Shown here in pieces: positions 46,182-54,244 of a DNA stretch of 64,000 nucleotides. Under the pieces are notes generated by a model. It was not told the DNA's origin. It searched no databases and saw only the letters and a list, made by a program, of their open reading frames with translations. The stretch is from Streptomyces bicolor. Its GTDB lineage: Bacteria > Actinomycetota > Actinomycetes > Streptomycetales > Streptomycetaceae. Position numbers and translations under genes: made by a program. The DNA is taken from NCBI RefSeq assembly GCF_000719285.1, contig NZ_JOFS01000002.1, positions 321,161 to 385,160 on the forward strand, written 5' to 3'. How positions within the stretch are numbered: the stretch's first letter is position 1; each line of letters begins with the position of its first letter.

Positions 46182-47524
46182 CGCCGGCCCGATTCCGTGG
46201 CCGGTGCCGTCGTCTCGTCGCGTGCCAGCGCCCACCAGGCGGCGAGGCCGAAGCAGACGGCCGTCAGGACGGTGGAGGGGCCGCCGATGTCGGCGTACAG
46301 GAAGTTCACGAGCTGCCACAGCAGCAGCCCGCACACCGGGAGCGCGCAGTCCCGGGCGCCGTTGCCCCGCCCTGGCCGCCACAGCCGCCGCACCGCGCAC
46401 ACCAGCAGGGCCAGCCAGCTGCCCGCCACCGCGAGCACCCCCAGCAGGCCCTGCTCGCTGAGGAGCAGCAGGTACATGTTGTGCGGGGAGAGCAGCGGCT
46501 GACGCCGGAAGGCCTGGCCCGCTCCCTCCGTGTCGCTGCCCGACGACAGCGCGAGCGAGGCATGGCCGTCCCGGTGCGCCGGAAACGCCTTCAACCCCAC
46601 GCCCGTCACCGGGTGGTCGCGCCACATGCCGGCCGCCGCCGCCCACAGGGCGTAGCGGTCGACGACCGACTGGTCGGGCGCGTCGGCCACCTCGGTGATG
46701 CTGGTCAGCCGCTCCTGCAGCACCGCCGCGCCCACACCGAGCCCGCCGACCAGCACGACGCAGACCGCGACCGCCGCCGCGAACACCTTCGCCGCCCGCC
46801 GCACCCCGGCCAGCAGCAGCTGCGCCCCGCAGGCCACCACCGTGGCGATCCAGGCACCCCGGCTGAAGGACAGCGCGAGCGGTACGAGCAGCGCCAGCGC
46901 ACATCCGGCCGCCACGACGAGCTGCCGCCGCGCCGCCGCCCCGAGGGCGAGCCCGGTCGCGGCAACCACCCCGTACGAGACGACGTTCGCCATCCCCATC
47001 ACGTCGGACGGCCCGAACGTCCCCACCGCCCGGATGCCGGCCCCCTGATACAGCGCCCCGGTTCCGGTGAGGTACTGGTGCACCCCGACCGCCCCCTGCC
47101 ACACCGCGAGGCCGACCAGGGACCACAGCACCAGCCGGGCGCCCCGCCGGTCGCGCACCAGCAGCAGCACCGCGACCGGGACGAGCACGAACACCTGCAG
47201 ATAGCGGGCCAGTCCCGTGACCGCGTCACCGGCGGACGCGGCCCCCGCCGCGGCCACCGCGACGCCCACCACGGGCAGACCGAGCACGAGGGCCGCCGTC
47301 CGGGTCAGCGGCCGCCGCGCGCGCCGTACGGTGTCCACGACGGCCCACACCACGACCAGCCCCGACGCCGCGTCCGCCGGCGTGATGCCGCTGTCCGGCA
47401 CGACCGGCAGCCCCAGCAGGACGACGACCACCACCACCGGCAGCACGGACACCAGGGAGCGGGCCCGGCGCGGCATCGGCAGCGACAGCGCGAGCGGGGG
47501 AGAGACCGCCGTAGAAGTGCTCAC
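46178..47524 (-). CDS. O-antigen ligase/Wzy-like membrane protein
   Basis: The 448-residue protein has ten or more helices (VLPVVVVVVLLGLPVVPDS, AALVLGLPVVGVAVAAAGAASAG, LVLWSLVGLAVWQGAVGVHQYL) and an O-antigen-ligase-like loop: HPVTGVGLKAFPAHRDGHASLAL followed by SPHNMYLLLLSEQGLLG, where HPxxGxG and HNxxL are typical. It would polymerise or ligate the glycan repeat units outside the membrane. The ATG at 47524 lies 6 bp after the priming transferase. It overlaps the flippase start by 4 bp. Confidence 0.87.
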   Translation of the reverse strand: MSTSTAVSPPLALSLPMPRRARSLVSVLPVVVVVVLLGLPVVPDSGITPADAASGLVVVWAVVDTVRRARRPLTRTAALVLGLPVVGVAVAAAGAASAGDAVTGLARYLQVFVLVPVAVLLLVRDRRGARLVLWSLVGLAVWQGAVGVHQYLTGTGALYQGAGIRAVGTFGPSDVMGMANVVSYGVVAATGLALGAAARRQLVVAAGCALALLVPLALSFSRGAWIATVVACGAQLLLAGVRRAAKVFAAAVAVCVVLVGGLGVGAAVLQERLTSITEVADAPDQSVVDRYALWAAAAGMWRDHPVTGVGLKAFPAHRDGHASLALSSGSDTEGAGQAFRRQPLLSPHNMYLLLLSEQGLLGVLAVAGSWLALLVCAVRRLWRPGRGNGARDCALPVCGLLLWQLVNFLYADIGGPSTVLTAVCFGLAAWWALARDETTAPATESGRR

Positions 47525-47530
47525 CGGTGC

Positions 47531-48997
47531 TCAGCTCCCCGTCGGCCGTACGAACTGCGCCACCGTGCGCAGCAGGATGCAGACGTCCTGCCACAGCGAC
47601 CAGTTGTCGATGTAGGCGTTGTCGTAGCGGCACCGGTCCTCGATCGAGGTGTCGCCGCGCAGCCCGTGGATCTGGGCGAGCCCGGTGATCCCGGACCGCA
47701 TCCGGTGCCGGGCCCGGTAGCCCGGATAGACCTGGCTGAACTTGGCGACGTAGTACGGCCGTTCGGGCCGGGGCCCGACCAGGCTCATGTCACCGCGGAA
47801 GACGTTCCACAGCTGCGGCAGCTCGTCCAGCGAGGTGCGGCGCAGGAAGTGGCAGAACCGGCTCATGTCCTGGGCGTCCGCCACGCTCCAGCGGGTCGCC
47901 GCCTCGTGCGCGCTGGCGGGCCGGTGGGTGCGGAACTTCAGGATGGTGAACGGCCGCCCGTCCATGCCGATCCGCTCCTGCCGGAACACCACGCCGGGCC
48001 CGTCCATGACCCACAGCGCGAGCGCACACACCAGCAGCACGGGGGCGGCCAGCACCAGCAGGGAGCCCGAGAGCACCACGTCGAGCAGCCGTTTGCCGAT
48101 GCTGCCGCGCCCCCGTCCGCTCCCCGCGCCCAGCCACCTCAGCGAGAAGCCGGCCAGCTGCCCCGCCCGTTCACGGCGACCACTGAGGCCGTACGACGGC
48201 GTCTGCGTGTCCACCTCCCACAGCACGCATCCGTACGCGGCGAGCATCCGCAGCTCGGCGGCCTTCTCCACCCTGGTGGCGGCCCCCACGACGAGCACCG
48301 TCCCGACACCGTTCTGGATGAGCGCCCGGAGCGTGTCCTGCGCCGAGGTGAGCACCAACAGCCCGGTCTCGGCATCGGTGTCGCCGACGATCTCCAGGTC
48401 GTCGGCGACGACACCCACCGGGCGGACTCCGCAGTTCGGGTGGCGCAGCAGCACGGTCGCGACGCCCCGGGCGGCCGCGAGCGGACCGACCACCAGAGCG
48501 GGACAGGGCCCGCGCCGCAGCACCCGGCGCCGGTAGCCGTGCACCGCCGCGCGACCCGCGCAGGCCGCCCCGCAGTGCACGGCAACGGCCGCCAGCAGCA
48601 CGGTCATCGGGAGCGACCGCAATGGGGAGAGAGCCACGACCGCCGCCCAGCCGACGGCGATCCGGGCACAGACGGCCGGGATCTCGTCCAGCACATCGGG
48701 GACCACGGACATGCCGTACAGCGAGGCCCGGCGGTTCAGACCGAGCACGCCGAGGGCCAGCAGGGCGAAGACCAGCGGATGCCTGTGCGGCACGGGTACG
48801 ACCAGGGCGGCCGGCAGGACGGCGGCGCCGTCGACGAGCCACAGCACTGCCCGGGACTCCCGCATCGGCCGACGCGCGGCCCGCCCGGCCGACGGCCGGC
48901 GTCCGCCGACCAGGCCGCCCCGGGCGAGAACGGAGAGGGCACCCTTCGTTACCCGCTGCGGTCCCGTGGGTGAGGCGACGGTGCTTTCCGCGGTCAT
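47531..48997 (-). CDS. Undecaprenyl-phosphate glycosylphosphotransferase (priming enzyme)
   Basis: This 488-residue protein has N-terminal helices (LWLVDGAAVLPAALVVP, LPMTVLLAAVAVHCGA), a nucleotide-like domain, and the C-terminal bacterial sugar transferase domain. The latter has KRLLDVVLSGSLLVLAAPVLL, the catalytic FRQERIGMDGRPFTILKFRT and LRRTSLDELPQLWNVFRGDMSLVGPRPE. It transfers a sugar-1-phosphate to undecaprenyl phosphate, the first committed step. The ATG at 48997 overlaps the glycosyltransferase stop by 4 bp. It is the second gene of the operon. Confidence 0.93.
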   Translation of the reverse strand: MTAESTVASPTGPQRVTKGALSVLARGGLVGGRRPSAGRAARRPMRESRAVLWLVDGAAVLPAALVVPVPHRHPLVFALLALGVLGLNRRASLYGMSVVPDVLDEIPAVCARIAVGWAAVVALSPLRSLPMTVLLAAVAVHCGAACAGRAAVHGYRRRVLRRGPCPALVVGPLAAARGVATVLLRHPNCGVRPVGVVADDLEIVGDTDAETGLLVLTSAQDTLRALIQNGVGTVLVVGAATRVEKAAELRMLAAYGCVLWEVDTQTPSYGLSGRRERAGQLAGFSLRWLGAGSGRGRGSIGKRLLDVVLSGSLLVLAAPVLLVCALALWVMDGPGVVFRQERIGMDGRPFTILKFRTHRPASAHEAATRWSVADAQDMSRFCHFLRRTSLDELPQLWNVFRGDMSLVGPRPERPYYVAKFSQVYPGYRARHRMRSGITGLAQIHGLRGDTSIEDRCRYDNAYIDNWSLWQDVCILLRTVAQFVRPTGS

Positions 48998-50133
48998 GTG
49001 GCGATGCTCTTTCTGCCCTCGTTGGGTACGACCGGCGCGGGAACGACGCCGAGCAACTCGCGATAGACGCCGGTGACCGCGTCCGTGGTGTGCCGCAGGT
49101 CGTGGGCGACGAGCACATGCGCACGGCCCCGTGCGCCGAGCGCGGCGCGCAGCGGCTCGTCCCGCAGCAGCGCCGTGAGCGCCCGGGCCAGCGCGCCGGG
49201 GTCCTCCGGCGGCACCAGACAGGACGGCCGATGGGAGGGCGGAAGGCTCTCGCGCGCTCCGTCCACGTCCGTGACGACGACCGGCCGGGCACACGCCATG
49301 GCCTCCAGCGGGGCGAGCGCCATACCCTCCCAGCGGGACGGCAGGACCACGATGTCGGCGGCCCGGTACCAAGGGGCGACATCGGACGCGGCGCCGGTGA
49401 ACTCCACCGACGCGGGCGCACCGCGGCGCAGCGACCGCGCGTCCGGCCCGTCGCCGACCAGCACCAGCCGGGCACCGGTCACCCGCCGCACCACCTCGGG
49501 CCAGGCCCGCAACAGCACGTCCTGCCCCTTCTGCCGGCACAGCCGGCCCACGCACACGACGAGCGGACCCGCCCCCGACCGCGCCCTGTCCCCCTCCGGC
49601 CGGAACCTGCCGGTGTCGACACCGTTGGGGACCACCCGCCAGGAAGCGGCGATTCCGTATCGCTCCCCGGTACGCCGCTCGGCCTCGCTCACGCACAGCA
49701 CGCGCGTCGCCCACCGCGCCCCGAACCGCTCCCAGCCCAGCGCCAGCCGCGCGACGACGCCGTCCGCCGCCTCGAACGACCAGGCGTGCGGCTGGAAGAC
49801 CGTCGGCAGCCGGCCGTGCACCGCGAGCCGGGCCGCGAGCCCCGCCTTCGCGCTGTGTGCGTGCACCAGGTCGGGCCGCACATCGCGCACCAGCCGCGCC
49901 AACTGCCGTACCTCGCCCGGGAGTCGGGCCGTGGGCTGGCGCGTCGCGTCCCAGCGCAGCACCGTGCGGCCCGGTGCGCGCAGGGAGTCCGGCAGCGTGC
50001 CGCCCTGCGGACAGGCCACCGTCACCCGCAGCCCCGCGGCCACCTGCGCGGCCACCAGGTCCGTCACGACCCGGGCGACACCGCCCTCGACGGGCTGCGT
50101 GACATGCAGGACGTGCGGCGCGGAAATGCGCAT
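48994..50133 (-). CDS. GT4 glycosyltransferase, first gene of the polysaccharide operon
   Basis: This 379-residue GT-B glycosyltransferase starts HVLHVTQPVEGGVARVVTDLV and has the EX7E motif in PSRWEGMALAPLEAMACARP, with RVVPNGVDTGRFRPEGDRA and VCVGRLCRQKGQDVLL. It adds a sugar to a lipid-linked acceptor. I chose the ATG at 50133 (GGAAGG upstream); an in-frame ATG at 50178 lies within the leader. The 650-bp gap upstream should hold the promoter of the eight-gene operon. Sugar specificity is unknown. Confidence 0.9.
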   Translation of the reverse strand: MRISAPHVLHVTQPVEGGVARVVTDLVAAQVAAGLRVTVACPQGGTLPDSLRAPGRTVLRWDATRQPTARLPGEVRQLARLVRDVRPDLVHAHSAKAGLAARLAVHGRLPTVFQPHAWSFEAADGVVARLALGWERFGARWATRVLCVSEAERRTGERYGIAASWRVVPNGVDTGRFRPEGDRARSGAGPLVVCVGRLCRQKGQDVLLRAWPEVVRRVTGARLVLVGDGPDARSLRRGAPASVEFTGAASDVAPWYRAADIVVLPSRWEGMALAPLEAMACARPVVVTDVDGARESLPPSHRPSCLVPPEDPGALARALTALLRDEPLRAALGARGRAHVLVAHDLRHTTDAVTGVYRELLGVVPAPVVPNEGRKSIAT

Positions 50134-50780
50134 GACCGAGGCTGCCCTTCCGAAGAAAAGAGTCCGAACCAGCAACACGACGTGTGGCTCGCGTTCCCGA
50201 TACGAGATCCCGCACCTGTTCGAGAGGGTCCGAGGGTCAACAGGGTTTCCGGATTCAGGGGGTGAGCGGCACCAGACACTTATCCATATTTAACGGTCGG
50301 GTGGCCGACCGTGTCGGACCGGCGGCGCTTTCGTACTTGTTTCCCGCACGATGTCACCCGTTTGCAGCCGCCGTGCCTGTGGTTCCGGGCCGCCCCCGAT
50401 CGGCCGGAGGCCCGGACGGTGCGGGTCGGCCGGCTCCGAAAGGGCCTCTCATCAGCGGCGACGACGAATTGAACCGGGCAGTTCGGCATGGGACGCACGC
50501 GATCGGTTTGCGGGCCGTCCGCACCGGTTTAACGGTGATCACACGATCCGAAACTCGGTGGAGATGAACGCCCGTGCGCGCCCGCCCGCGTTACGCCGGC
50601 CGTGTCCGGCACGACGGGTCTTTTCGTATGAGTTCCTGGAAGTTGTCCGCGGCAGAGTTTCCAGACCGGCCCCCTCTCGTTAGCCCAGGAGAACCGAGAC
50701 CGACTCACTCACGGCGTCTGCGGGCCGAAATCCCTTTCGCCGAACGCGAGTTACGGAAGTCGAGTCCCCAGGAAAGGAAC
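50134..50780. other. Long divergent control region
   Basis: This 647-bp gap separates the polysaccharide operon (minus) from a small secreted protein gene (plus). I find no acceptable gene. It is likely to hold both promoters and a long 5' leader for the secreted protein: the last 120 bp are purine-rich with GGAGAACCGAG and end in AGGAAAGGAAC. Short palindromes occur (GGTCGGGTGGCCGACC near 50297; ACCGGTTTAACGGT near 50522) without a family I can name. Confidence 0.4.
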
Positions 50781-51089
50781 ATGATGAAGAACCTGAAGGC
50801 TGCCGCGGTCGTCGCCGGCTCCCTCGCCGTCGCCGGTGTCGCCGGGCCCGCCGCCGCGATCGACATGCCGGCGACGGGCCTCGTCGACAACGGGAAGACG
50901 GTCGCCCGCAGCCTCCCCTCGGCCACCAAGGTGCCGACGGGCTACGTGGGCAACAACGTCAGGCGCACGGCGGACAACGTCAAGAAGGGCGTGAACAATT
51001 CCGGCGTCGTGAAGACCCCCGTCTTCGGCGGCACCCTGCCGAACCCCGCCGACGGCCAGCTGCTCGGCGGCCTTCCGATCAACAGGTAG
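50781..51089 (+). CDS. Small secreted protein, unrecognised
   Basis: This 102-residue protein has a signal peptide (KNLKAAAVVAGSLAVAGVAGPAAA) and a mature part rich in Asn, Lys, Val and Gly (DNGKTVARSLPSATKVP; NNVRRTADNVKKGVNNSGV; TPVFGGTLPNPADGQLLGGL). No cysteine occurs in the mature region. I recognise no family, though the size and composition are common among Streptomyces small exported proteins. I chose the ATG at 50781 because AGGAAAGGAAC precedes it directly. A second ATG follows at once. It is the first of several secreted proteins and is followed by a strong terminator. Confidence 0.75.
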   Translation: MMKNLKAAAVVAGSLAVAGVAGPAAAIDMPATGLVDNGKTVARSLPSATKVPTGYVGNNVRRTADNVKKGVNNSGVVKTPVFGGTLPNPADGQLLGGLPINR

Positions 51090-51157
51090 GCGATCCAGCC
51101 AGGCGATCAGGCAGGCGACTCGTTCCTCGACTTCGTCGCCCATCGGCTCGACGTTCC

Positions 51158-51188
51158 GGGTCGGCTCCGCACTCCGCGGAGCCGACCC
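51158..51188 (+). terminator. Terminator of the small secreted protein gene
   Basis: GGGTCGGCTCCGC and GCGGAGCCGACCC form a perfect 13-bp stem around ACTCC, 68 bp after the stop. No T run follows, but the stem is very stable. Confidence 0.75.
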
Positions 51189-51335
51189 TTCGGCGTTTCC
51201 AAGGAGGGGGGCAGAGTGCAATTGCCTTTGTGCTTTGCCACGTTGGGCCAAACGAATGAGACAGGGTGACCACAGGCGTTTCAGCGTCGTTGGTCCAAGT
51301 GAATCGGCGCTCATTCCTCCTTGTCGGCGCTCTCC

Positions 51336-51373
51336 GTGGGCCCTGGCCGCACTCCCATGCGGCCGGGGCCCAC
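51336..51373. terminator. Bidirectional terminator between convergent secreted protein genes
   Basis: GTGGGCCCTGGCCGC pairs with GCGGCCGGGGCCCAC (15 bp with one G-T) around an 8-nt loop; the plus strand continues GCTTTT. It lies 83 bp from the end of the minus-strand gene at 51456. The rest of 51090-51455 is gene-free. Confidence 0.75.
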
Positions 51374-51455
51374 GCTTTTGGCACAGGAATCCCCGCACAC
51401 ACGCCGATGGCGGCCCACCGGATTTCCGGCGGACCGCCATCGGGCGAAGGACTGC

Positions 51456-51776
51456 TCAGAACAGGATGCCGCCGACGTACGAGCCGGGCTGCTCCTGGTG
51501 GACCGTGCCCGTGTTGCAGGAGGCGTAGTGCGAGTTCGTCGCGACGACACCGCCGAGGACGGATCCGTTGGACCACGGCGCGGCACAGCGGGCGTCGAGG
51601 ACGGAGCCGTTGACCACGGCGATCCCCTGCTGCGGTTCGTTGACGACGACCGGGGCCGACGAGAAGCCGCTGCCGCCCTTGACGGTGGTGGTGTCACTGT
51701 CGGCGGCGGCGGTACCGCCGGCCGCCAGGACGATGCCTGCGGCGAGGGCGGAAATGGCCGTAACCTTGTTACGCAT
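51456..51776 (-). CDS. Secreted protein of the tandem triplicate, copy 1
   Basis: This 106-residue protein has a signal peptide (MRNKVTAISALAAGIVLAAG, cleavage after TAAA) and a mature part of about 80 residues. Two conserved cysteines sit in RCAAPWSNGSVLGG and HYASCNTGTV; the C-terminus is GSYVGGILF. I do not recognise the family; it is not a chaplin or rodlin by sequence. Copy 2 differs at about 21 of 106 positions. I chose the ATG at 51776 with GGAAAGG upstream. The three genes are each preceded by a similar leader, so they look like separate transcription units made by local duplication. Confidence 0.8.
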   Translation of the reverse strand: MRNKVTAISALAAGIVLAAGGTAAADSDTTTVKGGSGFSSAPVVVNEPQQGIAVVNGSVLDARCAAPWSNGSVLGGVVATNSHYASCNTGTVHQEQPGSYVGGILF

Positions 51777-51835
51777 GAGCTGAGCCTTTCCGGGCTGCGT
51801 TTGGGGTTGACCTGCTCCGATGCTCGGATCAGGGG

Positions 51836-52156
51836 TCAGAAGAGGATGCCGCCCTTGTAGTGGCCGGTCTGCTGCTGGTTGACCGTGCCCGTGTTGCAGG
51901 AGGCGTAGTGGGAGTTCGTCGCGACGACGCCGCCGAGGACGGCTCCGTTGGACCACGGGGCGAGGCAGCGGCCGTCGACCAGAGTGCCGTTGGCGATGAG
52001 GATGCCTTGCTGGGGCTCGTTGATGACGACCGGGGCCGACGAGAAATCCTTGCCGCCCTCGACGGTGGTGATGTCGCCGTCGGCGGCGGCGGTACCGCCG
52101 GCCGCCAGAACGATACCCGCGGCAAGCGCGGAAACGGCCGTAACCTTGTTACGCAT
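51836..52156 (-). CDS. Secreted protein of the tandem triplicate, copy 2
   Basis: This 106-residue protein has a signal peptide nearly identical to copy 1 and a mature region with the same two Cys contexts (RCLAPWSNGAVLGG, HYASCNTGTVNQQQ) and the ending GHYKGGILF. It is about 80% identical to copy 1. The 5' leader (TTTCCGGGCTGCG) is shared with copy 1 as well, showing that the duplication included upstream DNA. Start is the ATG at 52156 with AAAGGGG nearby. Function is unknown; secretion and the Cys pair suggest a small disulfide-stabilised surface or extracellular protein. Confidence 0.8.
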   Translation of the reverse strand: MRNKVTAVSALAAGIVLAAGGTAAADGDITTVEGGKDFSSAPVVINEPQQGILIANGTLVDGRCLAPWSNGAVLGGVVATNSHYASCNTGTVNQQQTGHYKGGILF

Positions 52157-52218
52157 GAGCTGCCCCTTTCCGGGCTGCGTTGGGAGATTTACCTGCTGCC
52201 GATCGCTCGCAGCAGAGG

Positions 52219-52557
52219 TCAGAAGAGGATGCCGCCCTTGTAGTGGCCGAGCTGCTCCTGGTGGACCGTGCCCGTGTTGCAGGAGGCGTAGTGCGAGTTC
52301 GTCGCGACAACGCCGCCGAGGACGGATCCGTTGGACCACGGGGCAATGCAGCGACCGTCGACCAGGGTGCCGTTGACGATGAGAACGCCTTGCTGGGGCG
52401 CGTTGACGACGACCGGGGCCGACGAGAACCCGCTGCCACCCTTGACAGTGGTGGTCTTGCCACCGCCGCCGTCGTATTCACCGGCAGAGGCAAGGCCGGC
52501 GCCGGCGACGACAGTGCTGAGGGCGAGGGCCGTGATGACCGCGAACTTCTTGGGCAA
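52219..52557 (-). CDS. Secreted protein of the tandem triplicate, copy 3
   Basis: This 112-residue protein has a different signal peptide (LPKKFAVITALALSTVVAGAG, shown here by its TTG start) and a short Gly-rich insert (EYDGGGGKTTT). From TVKGGSGFSSAPVVVN on it is highly similar to copies 1 and 2 (RCIAPWSNGSVLGG, HYASCNTGTVHQEQ). The start is TTG at 52557, with GGAAGG 7 bp upstream; no ATG or GTG is better placed. The distinct leader suggests it is the oldest member or has been separately recombined. Confidence 0.78.
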   Translation of the reverse strand: MPKKFAVITALALSTVVAGAGLASAGEYDGGGGKTTTVKGGSGFSSAPVVVNAPQQGVLIVNGTLVDGRCIAPWSNGSVLGGVVATNSHYASCNTGTVHQEQLGHYKGGILF

Positions 52558-52874
52558 CTTGGTTCCTTCCTGAATTCACGGTTGCGCACGCTTACGAAAA
52601 GGAAACCCGTATATGCACGCATAAGTCACGGTGGGAACAATCAAACGTGGACAGATTCCTTCGGATGGCGCAATGTAACCGCCTGTTGCGGTGCCCGGCT
52701 TTGCTCTGATTCCGGGAGTGGGCCGCGCGATGCCCGCGAAAACGGGCGCCGACACGCGTCCGGCCCACCGGCAGAGTGCGGGCCGGTGGGCCGGGGTGAT
52801 GGTGCGCGGGTTGCCGAGAACCGGATCAGAGTCTCAGAATTCCGGGGCCAGGGACTCGTACGGTTGCCGGGTCG

Positions 52875-53282
52875 TCACTGGGGAAGGAAGGAGCCGAAAC
52901 CGGCGGCGGTCGGCGCCTTCAGCGGGCGGACCTGGACGGAGCCGCTGCCGGCCGGGTTCTTCACCGGAATCGTGGGCCGCTTGGCGGCATCCGGGTCCAT
53001 TCCGTCCAGGTAAACGCCGGACATTCCCGCCGCGTTCTTGCTGTTCTTGTCGAACGCGCTTCCCTTCGCGATCCCACCGTCGCGGGCCAGCCGCGACACG
53101 GCATCGGTCGCCGGCACGATTGCCGGGCTCACCTTGGACGGGGACATGAGCCCGAGCGGACTGGCCGTGATACCCGATTCGCCCGTGGACGACCCCGTGG
53201 CGGCCGCCGCCGTGGCGGCCGAACCGCCCACAAGACCCGCACCGATGGCCAACGCCGCAGTGGTGAAAACTGCCTTCTTCAT
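52875..53282 (-). CDS. Secreted hypothetical protein
   Basis: This 135-residue protein has a signal peptide (MKKAVFTTAALAIGAGLVGG, ending ATAAAA) and a mature part of low complexity with Ser, Pro and Ala (TASPLGLMSPSKVSPAIVPA; DAVSRLARDGGIAKGSAFDK; KNAAGMSGVYLDGMDPDA). No cysteine is present and no domain is recognised. The ATG at 53282 has GAGGTGAATC directly upstream. It lies among other small secreted proteins, but its sequence is unrelated to the triplicate. It may be an exported structural or signalling protein; nothing further can be said. Confidence 0.72.
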   Translation of the reverse strand: MKKAVFTTAALAIGAGLVGGSAATAAAATGSSTGESGITASPLGLMSPSKVSPAIVPATDAVSRLARDGGIAKGSAFDKNSKNAAGMSGVYLDGMDPDAAKRPTIPVKNPAGSGSVQVRPLKAPTAAGFGSFLPQ

Positions 53283-53530
53283 GATTCACCTCGCTTGAAA
53301 GTACCTCTGATCCGACGGTTGGAGAACATAGCAGTACAAGGCCGCTGCAAAAGCGCCGCGTTGCTCCATACGCGTGAAATTGGCGGGGGTGAAGAATGGA
53401 ATCCACAGAGGCATTCGGAGGGATGGGCAGCTGGTCGGCGAATGGGCTGATCGTATGGTGCGCGCGGCTCGATTCGATCGTCTGCGCGACGTGAATCAGG
53501 AAAAGCGGCGGGTGACCTACCCTCGCCGCC

Positions 53531-54244
53531 ATGACCATCGACACCGCCACGTTCACGCCGACCTGGTCGGAGGAGTTCGACGCCCCGATCGAGTGGAGCG
53601 CCAAATGGGTCGGGGACCGGACCAGCGCCTACCGCTACCGCGACCACAACCCGGACGACGACAAACTCGACTGGCTCGACCCCGGCTGTGTGACCGTCTC
53701 GGGCGGCGTGGCCACCTTCACCGCCACACCGTCCGGCCGCACCCTGGGCAACGGCAGGCGGGCCTGGCACACCGGGCTGCTCACCACCGAGTACTCCGCC
53801 GAGGGCTTCCAGGTGCGCACAGGGGACCACGTCGAGACCCGCGTCAGACTGCCCTCGGGGACCGGGGCCTGGCCCGCGCTGTGGACCTGGAAGGACGGCC
53901 GGAACGAGGTCGACTCCTTCGAGTACCACCCGGACAACCCGAACCTGCTGGAGCTGTCCAACAACGTCAACCGCGCCTCGACGTACCACTCCGACGCCGA
54001 CACGATCGCCCCGGACCGGTGGGTGACCGTCGGCACCACCTACGGCGCGTGTTCCGTCGAGTGGTACGTCAACGGCGAGCGCGTCTTCTCCGACGGTACC
54101 GGCGTCGGCGACGACTGGTCGGCGTATCTGATCCTGAACCTGTCGCTGAGCGCCGGCCGGTGGCACCCGGCCCCCTGCGACCCGGCGCCGATCACCTTCG
54201 CGGTCGACCACCTCCGCGTCTACCGCGGGGCCGCACGGTGGTGA
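53531..54244 (+). CDS. GH16-like glucanase-fold protein without a signal peptide
   Basis: The 237-residue protein has a laminarinase/GH16 pattern: WSEEFDAPIEWSAKWVGDRT, a central GAWPALWTWKDGRNEVDSFEYH with ExDxxE catalytic motif EVDSFE, and DRWVTVGTTYGACSVEWYVNG, typical of the jelly-roll fold. Unlike most such enzymes it begins straight at the domain (MTIDTATFTPTWSEEF) with no export signal visible. It could act on an internal glucan or use a nonclassical route. The ATG at 53531 is the only good start, although no ribosome site is clear. The VKOR gene overlaps its stop by 4 bp. Confidence 0.8.
   Translation: MTIDTATFTPTWSEEFDAPIEWSAKWVGDRTSAYRYRDHNPDDDKLDWLDPGCVTVSGGVATFTATPSGRTLGNGRRAWHTGLLTTEYSAEGFQVRTGDHVETRVRLPSGTGAWPALWTWKDGRNEVDSFEYHPDNPNLLELSNNVNRASTYHSDADTIAPDRWVTVGTTYGACSVEWYVNGERVFSDGTGVGDDWSAYLILNLSLSAGRWHPAPCDPAPITFAVDHLRVYRGAARW

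Noticed and set aside
46049..48973. Long plus-strand open frame over the polysaccharide operon
   Set aside because: Antisense to the ligase and priming enzyme; low complexity, no domain.
50650..50780. Possible c-di-AMP riboswitch in the leader of the small secreted protein
   Set aside because: Some pieces (GGAGAACCGAG, GGCCGAAATCC) recall such leaders, but I cannot align the required core elements.
51456..52557. Chaplin or rodlin assignment for the triplicated secreted proteins
   Set aside because: Size and secretion fit, but the chaplin domain and the rodlin sequence pattern are not present.
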